64,000 nt of DNA, from assembly GCF_014842265.1 (NCBI RefSeq), contig NZ_JACYVI010000006.1, positions 1-64,000 on the forward strand, in the 5' to 3' direction. A model generated the notes under the pieces. It was given only the letters and a program-made list of their open reading frames with translations. It had not been told where the DNA came from and did not search any database. This stretch comes from Pseudomonas sp. CFBP 13711. GTDB lineage: Bacteria > Pseudomonadota > Gammaproteobacteria > Pseudomonadales > Pseudomonadaceae. Both the position numbers and the translations under genes were made by a program. This document shows positions 55,189 to 63,642 of this stretch, in pieces; within the stretch, counting starts at the first letter, position 1, and each line of letters begins with the position of its first letter.

Positions 55189-55241
55189 CATATATTTTCG
55201 AGCTATTAATAAATAGCTTCTTATTCTTTTTCGAATATATG
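55189..55241 (+). promoter_or_regulatory. AT-rich promoter patch with nested inverted repeats
   Basis: Outer arms CATATATTTTCGA / TCGAATATATG, inner perfect arms AGCTATT-AATA-AATAGCT, then GCTTCTTAT at 55216-55224, a 9-mer shared with the region before the atsK-type gene (58076-58084). Confidence 0.4.
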
Positions 55242-55292
55242 TCCGATCCCTATACTCGCCCCCATGAACGCAACATGCAGGAGGCGAAGGCC

Positions 55293-55874
55293 ATGCATAA
55301 CGAATCGATCCGTTACCTGATCGTGCCAGGCTGGCAAGGATCTGCCGACGACCATTGGCAAACCCATTGGCAGAACAGTCTGCCCAATAGCGTGCGTGTG
55401 GAGCAGGCCGACTGGCTCAAGCCGCGCCGAGAAGATTGGGTGGGCGAGCTGCAACGCGCTATCGCCTCTGCCAGCACCCCGGTGATTCTCATCGCTCACA
55501 GCCTGGGGTGCGTGACCGTCGCCCATTGGGCGCAGCTGGCGCCACTGGCGAGTTTGCGTCAGGTGCGCGGGGCCCTGCTGGTGGCGCCCGCTGACGTCGA
55601 GCGCCCCAATTGCCCGCCGGCGATCCGCAATTTCGCGCCGATTCCCGAGCACCTGCTGCCGTTCCCGACCCAAGTGGTCAGCTCCGATAACGATTCAGCC
55701 GTCAGCGCATTGCGTGCGATGGAAATGGCCCGCAACTGGGGCGCCGAAATCGGCATTCTCAGCGGCGCGGGTCATATCAACGTGAAGTCCGGGCATCAGC
55801 GCTGGGAACAGGGTTTCGCTTATCTGTATCGGCTGCAAGGGCGCATCGAGCATTTCAACCGCCGCCGCGCATGA
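55293..55874 (+). CDS. RBBP9/YdeN-type alpha/beta hydrolase
   Basis: A 193-aa small serine hydrolase: YLIVPGWQGSADDHWQTHW at the N-terminus, nucleophile elbow HSLGC (Ser about 75), Asp in SDNDSAVS and catalytic His in GAGHIN. This is the DUF1234/RBBP9 family. GGAGG lies nine bases before the ATG at 55293. Precedes a sigma-54 activator and the organosulfur genes; its substrate is unknown. Confidence 0.87.
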   Translation: MHNESIRYLIVPGWQGSADDHWQTHWQNSLPNSVRVEQADWLKPRREDWVGELQRAIASASTPVILIAHSLGCVTVAHWAQLAPLASLRQVRGALLVAPADVERPNCPPAIRNFAPIPEHLLPFPTQVVSSDNDSAVSALRAMEMARNWGAEIGILSGAGHINVKSGHQRWEQGFAYLYRLQGRIEHFNRRRA

Positions 55875-55930
55875 CCATCGCGTTTGCAACGGTCGTTGCG
55901 CCTGAGACCTCTTTTCTCACGATCACTTTC

Positions 55931-55967
55931 GCCGCAGTGAACCGACAGGCGCTGCGGCCTTTTTTTT
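55931..55967 (+). terminator. Rho-independent terminator after the RBBP9-like gene
   Basis: GCCGCAG-N14-CTGCGGC followed by eight T. Confidence 0.9.
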
Positions 55968-56008
55968 AAAACGCTTCGGTCAATGGGTGGCCGGGGCGGG
56001 AGCCTGCC

Positions 56009-56833
56009 ATGAGCCTTTCCGACCTATCGAGCAACCCGCTGTTGACCTTCCCTGATGCTGAAAAAAGCCCGCTGAGCATCCGCGCCAAGGCCTTGGTGTT
56101 CATCGATCCACGATCGCGGCAATTGCGCGAAGAGATGGAACTGCTGGCGCCGCTGGACTTGCCCGTGTTGATCCGCGGCGAATCCGGCACGGGAAAGGAA
56201 TTGCTGGCGCGTCATATTCATCGAGGTAGCGACCGGGCCGGGTTATTCGTGTCGGTCAACTGCGGCGCCATCAGCTCGACCTACGCCGACGCCGAGCTGT
56301 TCGGTTACGCCGCCGGCGCCTACAGCGGGTCCGCCAGCAGTCGGGCAGGCTGGTTCGGCTCGGCAACGGGCGGCACGTTGTACCTGGATGAGATCGCCGA
56401 CCTGCCGATGGCGATCCAGATCAAGTTGCTGGCAGCGCTGGAAAACCACGAAGTCACCCGCGTCGGTGCTACGCAACCCAGCCAGGTCGACGTCAGACTG
56501 GTCGCCGCGACCAGCATCGATCTGCGCCTGTCAGTCGCCGCTGGCAAATTCCACGAGCGGCTTTATCGCTACCTGAACGAAGGGCGCCTCGACCTGCCGG
56601 CGTTGCGCGAACAGCCCGGCAACATCCTGCCGTTGGCCGAGTACTTCCTGGGGATTTACAGCCAGCGCTTCGATTTTGAGATGCCGCTGATCAGCGAAGA
56701 CGCGCAACGAGTGCTCGAAGCCCATTACTGGCCGGGCAACACACGGGAGCTGGAGAATGTCATTCACTTCGCGTTGCTGGTGAGCAGCGGCGCGGAGATC
56801 CTGCCTGAGCACCTGAATCTGCCGGTCCGGTAA
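56009..56833 (+). CDS. Short sigma-54 activator without DNA-binding domain, variant GAFTGA loop
   Basis: A 274-aa AAA+ protein of the bacterial enhancer-binding type: Walker A GESGTGKE (about 57-64), Walker [13 protein letters not shown], and later [14 protein letters not shown]. The sigma-54-contacting loop reads GAYSGS in place of GAFTGA, and the protein ends soon after the AAA+ lid ([11 protein letters not shown]), so there is no Fis-type HTH and no N-terminal sensor domain. Related to SfnR-type activators of sulfur-source genes. It lies directly upstream of organosulfur genes. Whether it still activates sigma-54 polymerase is uncertain. Confidence 0.83.
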   Translation: MSLSDLSSNPLLTFPDAEKSPLSIRAKALVFIDPRSRQLREEMELLAPLDLPVLIRGESGTGKELLARHIHRGSDRAGLFVSVNCGAISSTYADAELFGYAAGAYSGSASSRAGWFGSATGGTLYLDEIADLPMAIQIKLLAALENHEVTRVGATQPSQVDVRLVAATSIDLRLSVAAGKFHERLYRYLNEGRLDLPALREQPGNILPLAEYFLGIYSQRFDFEMPLISEDAQRVLEAHYWPGNTRELENVIHFALLVSSGAEILPEHLNLPVR

Positions 56834-57041
56834 TGGCTCTTGAGCTCACTGAGCAGGTAGCCGGGTGGCAAAATGCCCGCTGATAGCGAAAAGGCATAAC
56901 CATCCGACTAAAAAGTATTGTCTCGGAATAAAAAATCTCGGTACTGTCCGCATCAGCCGCTCCCCTGCCAAGGGTCGATCCCGCGGCAGACCGAAAACAA
57001 AGTCGCCCACGAGGCGACCCGATTTCTATTAAGGACATCGC

Positions 57042-57830
57042 ATGAAGAAGACGTTTTTGTTCACCGCACTGGCGGCTGCTCTCTCTCTGGGCATCAGCGC
57101 TGCACAAGCTGCCGAGAAGCTCGTCGTGGGCGCCACCGCTGTTCCGCACGCCGAGATCCTCGAGCTGATCAAGCCTGAACTGGCCAAAGAAGGCGTGGAC
57201 CTGCAAATCAAGGTCTTCACCGACTACGTGCAGCCGAACGTGCAACTGAACGAGAAGCGTCTGGACGCCAACTACTTCCAGACCAAGCCTTACCTGGACG
57301 GCTTCAACAAAGGCAAGGGCGCTACCCTGGTGACCGGCGTCGGCGTACACGTCGAACCGTTCGGCGGCTACTCGAAGAAGTGGAAGTCCATTGACCAGTT
57401 GCCAGAAGGCGCAACCGTTGCCATTCCGAACGAAGGCAGCAACGCCGGTCGCGCTCTGCTGCTGTTGCAGAAGAACGGCCTGATCACCCTGAAAGACCCG
57501 ACCAACGCCCTGTCGACGCCGAAAGACATCGCCACCAATCCGAAGAAACTGAAGTTCCGCGAACTGGAATCGGCTCTGCTGCCCCGCGCGCTGGATCAGG
57601 TCGACCTGGATCTGATCAACACCAACTACGCGCTGGAAGCCAAGCTCAGCCCTAAAAAGGATGCGCTGATTCTGGAAGGCTCCGACTCGCCGTACGTGAA
57701 CTACCTGGTCACCCGCACCGACAACGCTCACACCGACGCGATCGAGAAGCTGTCCAAGGCGCTGACCAGCCAGCAGGTCAAAGACTTCATCAACAAGAAG
57801 TACGACGGCGCAGTTATCCCGGCGTTCTGA
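57042..57830 (+). CDS. MetQ/NlpA-family substrate-binding protein, orphan
   Basis: A 262-aa protein. Signal peptide ending AAQAAEK with no lipobox Cys, so it is a free periplasmic protein rather than a lipoprotein as in typical MetQ. The body (KLVVGATAVPHAEILE, FTDYVQPNVQLNEKRLDANYFQ) is NlpA/MetQ-like. No metN or metI is next to it. It might bring methionine or another organosulfur compound to a transporter encoded elsewhere. AAGGA before ATG. Confidence 0.9.
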   Translation: MKKTFLFTALAAALSLGISAAQAAEKLVVGATAVPHAEILELIKPELAKEGVDLQIKVFTDYVQPNVQLNEKRLDANYFQTKPYLDGFNKGKGATLVTGVGVHVEPFGGYSKKWKSIDQLPEGATVAIPNEGSNAGRALLLLQKNGLITLKDPTNALSTPKDIATNPKKLKFRELESALLPRALDQVDLDLINTNYALEAKLSPKKDALILEGSDSPYVNYLVTRTDNAHTDAIEKLSKALTSQQVKDFINKKYDGAVIPAF

Positions 57831-57868
57831 TGAAGGCTTGAATGCGCGATTGCAGCGCATTCGTATAC

Positions 57869-57952
57869 AAAACGCGCTTGCCCGCCGTTGCTCCCGCTCC
57901 GCTGACGTACTGTCATCGGGTGCATGGAAGTGACGGCGGGCAAGTGCGTTTT
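57869..57952 (+). terminator. Long inverted repeat after the MetQ-like gene
   Basis: AAAACGCGCTTGCCCGCCGT (57869-57888) and its inverted partner (57933-57952) match at 19 of 20 positions around a 44-bp loop; T-rich at the end. Works as a bidirectional terminator or is a diverged repetitive element. Confidence 0.6.
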
Positions 57953-58134
57953 TGCGTTTCGAGCGTAGCGCCTGTGCATAAGTCGGCTTTTAGCTGCCTC
58001 GCTGATCAGTAATGGCCAACGGCCGTCGCTAGGTCGTTCGGCGCTATGCATATGCTCTAACGATATTTAAAATTCGCTTCTTATAGCTTTAAAGTCCTCC
58101 CTCCTCAGCCACACCTTTTGGAGTCGGAGTTCTC

Positions 58135-59028
58135 ATGCCAGCAGCCTCCCACGCTTCGTCCGCGCAAGCGCCCGGTCAGCAGTTCGATGTGCGTCCATTC
58201 GCCGAAAAGGTGGGCGCGGAAATCGTCGGTCTGGATCTGTCCCGTCCGCTCAACGACGCCGATTTTGCCCGTGTGCATCAAGCGCATCTCGATTACCACG
58301 TGGTTGTTTTCCGCGATCAGCACATCACCCCGCAGCAGCAGATCGATTTCAGTCGCCGTTTTGGCGTCCTGCAGATTCATGTGCTCAAGCAATTCCTGCT
58401 CGCCAATCATCCCGAGATTTTGATCGTCTCCAATATCGTCGAGAACGGCCAGCCGGTCGGGCTGGGCGATGCCGGCAAATACTGGCACTCGGACCTGTCC
58501 TACAAAGAACTGCCGAGCCTGGGCTCGATGCTCTACGCCCAGGAGCTGCCAAGCGAAGGCGGTGACACCCTGTTCGCTGACATGCATTTGGCCTGGGACA
58601 CGCTGCCCGAGCATCTGCGCAAAGCCGTCGAAGGTCGCAATGCGGTGCACAGCTATACGTCCCGCTACAGCCATGGGCATAACGCTGATAACTGGCGCCC
58701 GACCCTGAGCGCTGAACAGTTGGCCCAAGTCGCAGTGGTCAGCCATCCGATCGTGCGCACCCACCCGGAAAACGGGCGCAAGGCGCTGTTTGTCAGCGAA
58801 GGCTTCACCACCCACATCGTCGGCCTGCCGGAAGACGAGAGTCAGGCAATTCTCACAGAGCTGTACGCCCACAGCGTTCGCCCGGAAGGCGTTTACCGCC
58901 ACAAGTGGCAGGAGAACGACATGGTGTTCTGGGACAACCGCTCGCTGATTCATCTGGCCGGCGGCACGCCCGATCACCTGCGCCGTCGCTTGCACCGCAC
59001 CACCATTCAGGGCGATGCGCCGTTCTGA
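58135..59028 (+). CDS. TauD/AtsK-type Fe(II)/2-oxoglutarate dioxygenase
   Basis: A 297-aa enzyme. Iron ligands in WHSDLSY (His, Asp) and SLIHLAGG (distal His), 2-oxoglutarate Arg in LRRRLHRTTIQG. It splits a sulfonate or alkyl sulfate ester oxidatively to release sulfite or sulfate. The following ABC genes and order resemble P. aeruginosa PA2310-PA2307, favouring a sulfate-ester dioxygenase (AtsK-like) over true taurine dioxygenase. GGAG before ATG. Confidence 0.88.
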   Translation: MPAASHASSAQAPGQQFDVRPFAEKVGAEIVGLDLSRPLNDADFARVHQAHLDYHVVVFRDQHITPQQQIDFSRRFGVLQIHVLKQFLLANHPEILIVSNIVENGQPVGLGDAGKYWHSDLSYKELPSLGSMLYAQELPSEGGDTLFADMHLAWDTLPEHLRKAVEGRNAVHSYTSRYSHGHNADNWRPTLSAEQLAQVAVVSHPIVRTHPENGRKALFVSEGFTTHIVGLPEDESQAILTELYAHSVRPEGVYRHKWQENDMVFWDNRSLIHLAGGTPDHLRRRLHRTTIQGDAPF

Positions 59029-59042
59029 TCCAGGAGAGCTCC

Positions 59043-59924
59043 ATGAATGCTGTTCTGCAAAGCCACACGGCTAGCGATCGCTTGAACGCGCACCAGGCCA
59101 ATCAGCCCACCGCTGAAGCGCTGCTGCAAGTACAAGGCGTCAGCCTTGAATACCGCACGCCGGAACGCGTGGTGCGGGCGACCCATCAAGTCAGTTTTGA
59201 AATCGATCCTGCCGACCGTTTTGTCCTGCTCGGCCCGTCGGGCTGCGGCAAGTCAACGCTGCTCAAGGCCGTGGCCGGGTTCATTCAGCCCAGCGAAGGG
59301 CAGATTCGCCTAGCCGGTCAGCAGGTCAGGGAGCCGGGGCCGGACCGCATTGTGGTGTTTCAGGAATTCGACCAGTTGCCGCCGTGGAAGACGGTGATCC
59401 AGAACGTCATGTTTCCGCTGCTGGCCTCGCGCACCCTCAAGCGTCGTGAAGCCGAGGAGCGTGCGCGGTATTACCTGGAGAAAGTCGGCCTGAGCGCTTT
59501 CGCTGACGCTTACCCGCACACCTTGTCCGGCGGCATGAAGGCGCGCGTGGCGATTGCCCGGGCGCTGGCGATGCAGCCCAAGATCCTGTTGATGGATGAG
59601 CCCTTCGCCGCGCTCGACGCGTTGACCCGCCGCAAGATGCAGGAAGAGCTGCTGGAGCTGTGGGAAGAGGTGCGCTTCACGCTGCTGTTCGTGACCCACT
59701 CCATCGAGGAAGCGCTGGTGGTCGGCAATCGGATTCTGCTGTTGTCGCCCCATCCGGGCCGCGTGCGCGCCGAGATCAACAGCCATCAGTACAACTTGAA
59801 AAGCCTCGGCGGCGTCGAGTTCCAGGCGTCTGCCCAGCGGATTCACCGGCTGCTGTTCGACGAGGGCGAAGCGCCTGCGGTCGAGCCGGATCTGCGGTTT
59901 CAGGATGTTCGTATTGCCTACTGA
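59043..59924 (+). CDS. ABC transporter ATP-binding protein (taurine/sulfonate/sulfate-ester type)
   Basis: A 293-aa ATPase of the SsuB/TauB/AtsC group: Walker A GPSGCGKST, signature LSGGMKAR, Walker B ILLMDEP, switch His FVTHSIEEAL. GGAG six bases before the ATG at 59043, 15 bp after the dioxygenase stop. Drives uptake of the dioxygenase substrate. Confidence 0.93.
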   Translation: MNAVLQSHTASDRLNAHQANQPTAEALLQVQGVSLEYRTPERVVRATHQVSFEIDPADRFVLLGPSGCGKSTLLKAVAGFIQPSEGQIRLAGQQVREPGPDRIVVFQEFDQLPPWKTVIQNVMFPLLASRTLKRREAEERARYYLEKVGLSAFADAYPHTLSGGMKARVAIARALAMQPKILLMDEPFAALDALTRRKMQEELLELWEEVRFTLLFVTHSIEEALVVGNRILLLSPHPGRVRAEINSHQYNLKSLGGVEFQASAQRIHRLLFDEGEAPAVEPDLRFQDVRIAY

Positions 59925-59963
59925 TCGCGGTTCGCCGAGCTGCCCCCTCAAGAGATTGCACCC

Positions 59964-60830
59964 ATGAGCCTTTCACCCCCTCTGCGGGAAGAATACGAAG
60001 TCGTGCTGGAGCCTTTCACTCAGGAAGATCTGGCCCGCGACATTCCCCTCGCGCAACGCATCTGGCAGGTGAGCTGGGTGCGTAAAGCCGTCATCCTTGT
60101 CGCCCTGGCGATCATCTGGGAAATCGCCGCGCGCATTCAGGGCAACGACCTGCTGCTGCCGAGCTTTCTGCAAACCGCTTCGGCGTTTATCGACGGCATC
60201 GCCAGTGGCGAATTGCTGACCAAGGTCTGGATCTCCCTGACGGTCCTGGTCAAGGGCTACCTGATCGGCATCGTCCTGGCGTTTGGTCTGACCACGCTGG
60301 CGGTGTCGACCCAACTGGGTCGCGACCTGCTCGGCACGCTGACGGCGATGTTCAACCCGTTGCCGGCCATCGCGCTGCTGCCGCTGTCGCTGCTGTGGTT
60401 TGGCCTCGGTGAAAACAGCCTGATTTTCGTGCTGGTGCATTCGGTGCTCTGGGCGTTGGCATTGAACACGTACGCGGGGTTTCTCGGTGTTTCGGAAACC
60501 CAGCGCATGGCCGGGCGCAATTACGGGCTCAAGGGCCTGCGGTTCGTCTGGTACATCCTGATTCCGGCGGCGCTGCCTTCGATTCTCGCGGGCCTGAAAA
60601 TCGGCTGGGCCTTTGCGTGGCGAACCCTCATTGCCGCAGAGCTGGTGTTCGGCGCGTCCTCGGGCAAGGGCGGTCTGGGCTGGTACATCTTCCAGAACCG
60701 CAACGAGCTGTACACCGACAAGGTATTCGCGGGTCTGGCGGCGGTGATCATCATTGGTCTGCTGGTGGAAAACCTGCTGTTCAGTAACGTCGAGCGCCTG
60801 ACCGTGAAGCGGTGGGGCATGCAGCGCTGA
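59964..60830 (+). CDS. ABC transporter permease (SsuC/TauC/AtsB type)
   Basis: A 288-aa permease with about six helices and an EAA-type loop (RMAGRNYGLKGLRFVWYILIPAALPS). The soluble N-terminus of about 40 residues (EEYEVVLEPFTQEDLARDIP) is longer than in TauC. Same operon as the ATPase. Confidence 0.92.
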   Translation: MSLSPPLREEYEVVLEPFTQEDLARDIPLAQRIWQVSWVRKAVILVALAIIWEIAARIQGNDLLLPSFLQTASAFIDGIASGELLTKVWISLTVLVKGYLIGIVLAFGLTTLAVSTQLGRDLLGTLTAMFNPLPAIALLPLSLLWFGLGENSLIFVLVHSVLWALALNTYAGFLGVSETQRMAGRNYGLKGLRFVWYILIPAALPSILAGLKIGWAFAWRTLIAAELVFGASSGKGGLGWYIFQNRNELYTDKVFAGLAAVIIIGLLVENLLFSNVERLTVKRWGMQR

Positions 60831-60917
60831 TCTGCTTTATCAAACGAACGCTCCGCCTTGTGGCCGCTGAATGGGCCATGAGTCCGTCACCCCTTTCGCC
60901 TTCATCGTGAGAAATGT

Positions 60918-61952
60918 ATGGAATTTCTGAAAACAGCTGCACCTTTCAAGCGCCCGACACTGACCGCGCTCGCCGCCGCCCTGAGTCTGGCTGGCGCGTT
61001 GTTGAGCAGCGGCGCTCACGCTGAAGGCAAGATCAGCATCGCCCAGCAGTTCGGCATCGGTTATCTGATTCTGGACGTCGTTCAGCAGCAGAAGCTGATC
61101 GAGAAACACGGCAAGGAGCAGGGCCTGGACATCAAGGTCGACTGGAACAGCATCTCCGGCGCCACCGCGATGAATGAAGCCCTGCTGGCTGGCGCGCTGG
61201 ACGTGGTGTCGGCGGGCGTACCGCCGATGCTGACCATCTGGGACCGGACCAAGGGCAAGCAGAACGTCAAGGCCATCGCCTCGCTGGGCTCGATGCCCAA
61301 TTACCTGCTCAGCAACAACCCCAACGTGAAGACCCTCAACGACTTCACTGAAAAGGACCGCATCGCGGTGCCGGCGGCGGGCGTAGGGTTCCAGTCGCGT
61401 ACGTTGCAGATCGAAACCGCCAAGCTGTTCGGGAACGACAATTTCAAGAAATTCGACAACATCTCCGTCAGCCTGCCGCACCCGGACGCCACGTCGGCGC
61501 TGATTGCCGGCGGTTCTGAAATCAGCGCGCACTTCTCCAGTCCTCCGTTTCAGTACCAGGAGCTGGAAAATCCCAACGTGCATAAAGTGCTGAGTTCTTA
61601 CGATGTGCTGGGCGGCCAGGCGACGTTCAACGTCCTCTACACCACCCAGAAATTTCACGACGAAAATCCGAAGACCTACAAAGCGTTTTACGACGCACTG
61701 GCGGAGGCCGAAAAAATCATCAAGGCCGACAAGCCTGCGGCGGCGAAGACCTACATCGACGTCGAGAAATCCAAACTGCCGTTGCCGCTGGTGGAGAAGA
61801 TCGTCTCCGACCCGGAAATCGACTTCACCGTCGTGCCCCAGCGCACGTTCATCTACGCCGAAAAGCTCCACGAGCTGGGTGTGCTGAAAAACAAGGCTGA
61901 CAGCTGGAAGGACTTCTTCTTCGAAGAAGCCCACGGTGGCGCGGGAAGCTGA
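60918..61952 (+). CDS. ABC transporter substrate-binding protein (sulfonate/sulfate-ester type)
   Basis: A 344-aa NMT1/SsuA-like periplasmic protein, signal peptide ending SGAHA. Binding-lobe features: GYLILDVVQQQKLIEKHG, ALLAGALDVVSAGVPPML, FQSRTLQIETAKLFG. Last gene of the operon dioxygenase-ATPase-permease-binding protein; the AtsR/TauA role. Confidence 0.92.
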   Translation: MEFLKTAAPFKRPTLTALAAALSLAGALLSSGAHAEGKISIAQQFGIGYLILDVVQQQKLIEKHGKEQGLDIKVDWNSISGATAMNEALLAGALDVVSAGVPPMLTIWDRTKGKQNVKAIASLGSMPNYLLSNNPNVKTLNDFTEKDRIAVPAAGVGFQSRTLQIETAKLFGNDNFKKFDNISVSLPHPDATSALIAGGSEISAHFSSPPFQYQELENPNVHKVLSSYDVLGGQATFNVLYTTQKFHDENPKTYKAFYDALAEAEKIIKADKPAAAKTYIDVEKSKLPLPLVEKIVSDPEIDFTVVPQRTFIYAEKLHELGVLKNKADSWKDFFFEEAHGGAGS

Positions 61953-62502
61953 TCCTCAACGTTGGTCGGGCTGTTTAGACCGGCCTGATGGGGGGCGGTG
62001 TGTCAGCCACACCGCCTTCGCGACCGTCGTAACCTCCGATTGCTCCTACAGTGGATTTGCGTGCGACCCAGATATTTGGCGCGCCGCGAACCTGTGGCAT
62101 ATCCCGTCGTCCAGACGACGCGCTGTCTGGCATCAAACACACCCCCTGTGGGAGCGAGATTGCTCGCGAAGGCGGCGATTCAGGCGCTAGAGATGCAGCG
62201 GGGTGTCTCGACCCCTTCGCGAGCAAGCTCGCTCCCACCATTTTTGTGTCCACAGGTAGAACTGCGGCGTTGTCATGTTCATGAGAATGATCTCGCTCAC
62301 GAAGCCAGTGTGTCTGCCAACATCGATGTCACAGACTCCCCCATCGCGAACAGGCGTGCTCTAGCGTAGATTGGCGTGCGCTGTAGATGCCGGCAGAGTT
62401 CGGTGCCTCAAGGAACCCTGATGTAAGCTCACAGTCGCATGATCACATCGCAACGGCGTCCGGCGGCGCGGTGTCGCAACGGCATTGGCACAAGGAGCTT
62501 GC
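61953..62502. other. Intergenic region with a REPIN
   Basis: About 550 bp. The only structure I can support is the REPIN at 62147-62239. No gene on either strand looks real. AAGGAG just before 62503 serves the efflux gene. Confidence 0.55.
62147..62239. repeat. REPIN: two inverted REP sequences
   Basis: TGTGGGAGCGAGATTGCTCG at the left and CGAGCAAGCTCGCTCCCACC at the right are inverted REP copies about 50 bp apart, the standard Pseudomonas REPIN layout. Confidence 0.88.
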
Positions 62503-63642
62503 ATGCCCGCCCAACCCCTTTTTTTTCATGGTCGTCTGACCGTTCTTTCCCTCGGTCTGTGCCTGGCCGTGCTTGCTGGCTGCGGGAAGGAAAAGCCCCA
62601 GGAACCGGTGCGCGCACGCGTGCAGGCCCAGGAGGTCAAGACGGCCGATTTCGCTGCGGACGTCGCGCTGACCGGCGATGTCCAGGCGCGGGTGCAGACC
62701 CAGCTTTCATTCCGGGTGGGCGGCAAGATCATTCAGCGCACGGTCGACGTGGGCGATCGGGTGTCGGCCAAACAAGTGCTGGCCAAACTCGACCCCAAAG
62801 ACCTGCAGACCAATGTCGATTCCGCCCTCGCTGCCGTTGCCGCCGAGCAGGCGCGCGTGAAACAGACTTCCGCCGCCTTCGTGCGTCAGGAAAAGCTCTT
62901 GCCCAAGGGCTACACCAGCCGCAGTGAATACGATTCCGCCCAAGCCCAGCTTCGTGGCAGCCAGAGCGCGCTCAAAGCCGCCCAGGCGCAGTTGGCCAAC
63001 GCCCGCGAGCAACTGGGTTACACCGCATTGATCGCCGATGCGCCGGGCATCATTACCGCGCGGCAGGCCGAAGTCGGGCAGGTCGTACAGCCCACCGCGC
63101 CGATCTTCAGCCTGGCCCGCGATGGCGAGCGCGATGCCGTGTTCAACGTCTACGAGTCGCTGTTCGTCAACCCGCCGACCGACCAGCCGGTCGAAGTGAC
63201 GCTGCTGGACAACCCGAAGGTCAAGGCCGTCGGCAAGGTGCGCGAAGTCACGCCAGCCGTATCGGCGCAAACCGGCACGCTGCAAGTGAAGATCGCCCTC
63301 ACCTCGCTGCCGCCGGGCATGGATCTGGGTTCGGTGGTCAGTGCCGCGCTGAGCGTGCCGGCCAGGACCAGCGTCGAGCTGCCGTGGTCCGCGCTGACCA
63401 AAGGCCTGGGCGATCAGCTCGGCAAGCCGGCGGTGTGGGTGGTCGATGGGGATAACAAGGTCAGCCTGCGCAGCGTCACGGTCGGGCGCTACCTGACCGG
63501 CAAAGTGATCATTGTCGACGGTTTGAAGAATGGTGAAAAAGTGGTCGTTGCCGGTAACCAGTTGCTGCACCCGGACATGCAGGTGGAGCTCGCCGACGTG
63601 TACCCCGATGCCTCGAAACAGCTGACAGGAGCCCAGCAATGA
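62503..63642 (+). CDS. RND efflux membrane-fusion lipoprotein
   Basis: A 379-aa periplasmic adaptor. Lipobox LAVLAGC (lipidated Cys about residue 27), barrel-sandwich/lipoyl halves around FRVGGKIIQRTVDVGDRV and YTALIADAPGIITARQAEVGQ, coiled hairpin about 95-170, then beta-barrel and membrane-proximal domains. Joins an inner-membrane RND pump to an outer-membrane channel. The next gene is a second adaptor overlapping it (ATGA), as in systems with tandem adaptors; the pump should be downstream. Confidence 0.92.
   Translation: MPAQPLFFHGRLTVLSLGLCLAVLAGCGKEKPQEPVRARVQAQEVKTADFAADVALTGDVQARVQTQLSFRVGGKIIQRTVDVGDRVSAKQVLAKLDPKDLQTNVDSALAAVAAEQARVKQTSAAFVRQEKLLPKGYTSRSEYDSAQAQLRGSQSALKAAQAQLANAREQLGYTALIADAPGIITARQAEVGQVVQPTAPIFSLARDGERDAVFNVYESLFVNPPTDQPVEVTLLDNPKVKAVGKVREVTPAVSAQTGTLQVKIALTSLPPGMDLGSVVSAALSVPARTSVELPWSALTKGLGDQLGKPAVWVVDGDNKVSLRSVTVGRYLTGKVIIVDGLKNGEKVVVAGNQLLHPDMQVELADVYPDASKQLTGAQQ

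Noticed and set aside
55900..58134. Sigma-54 promoters for genes near the AAA+ activator
   Set aside because: I looked for GG-N10-GC (TGGCAC-N5-TTGC) before the MetQ-like and dioxygenase genes and found no acceptable match.
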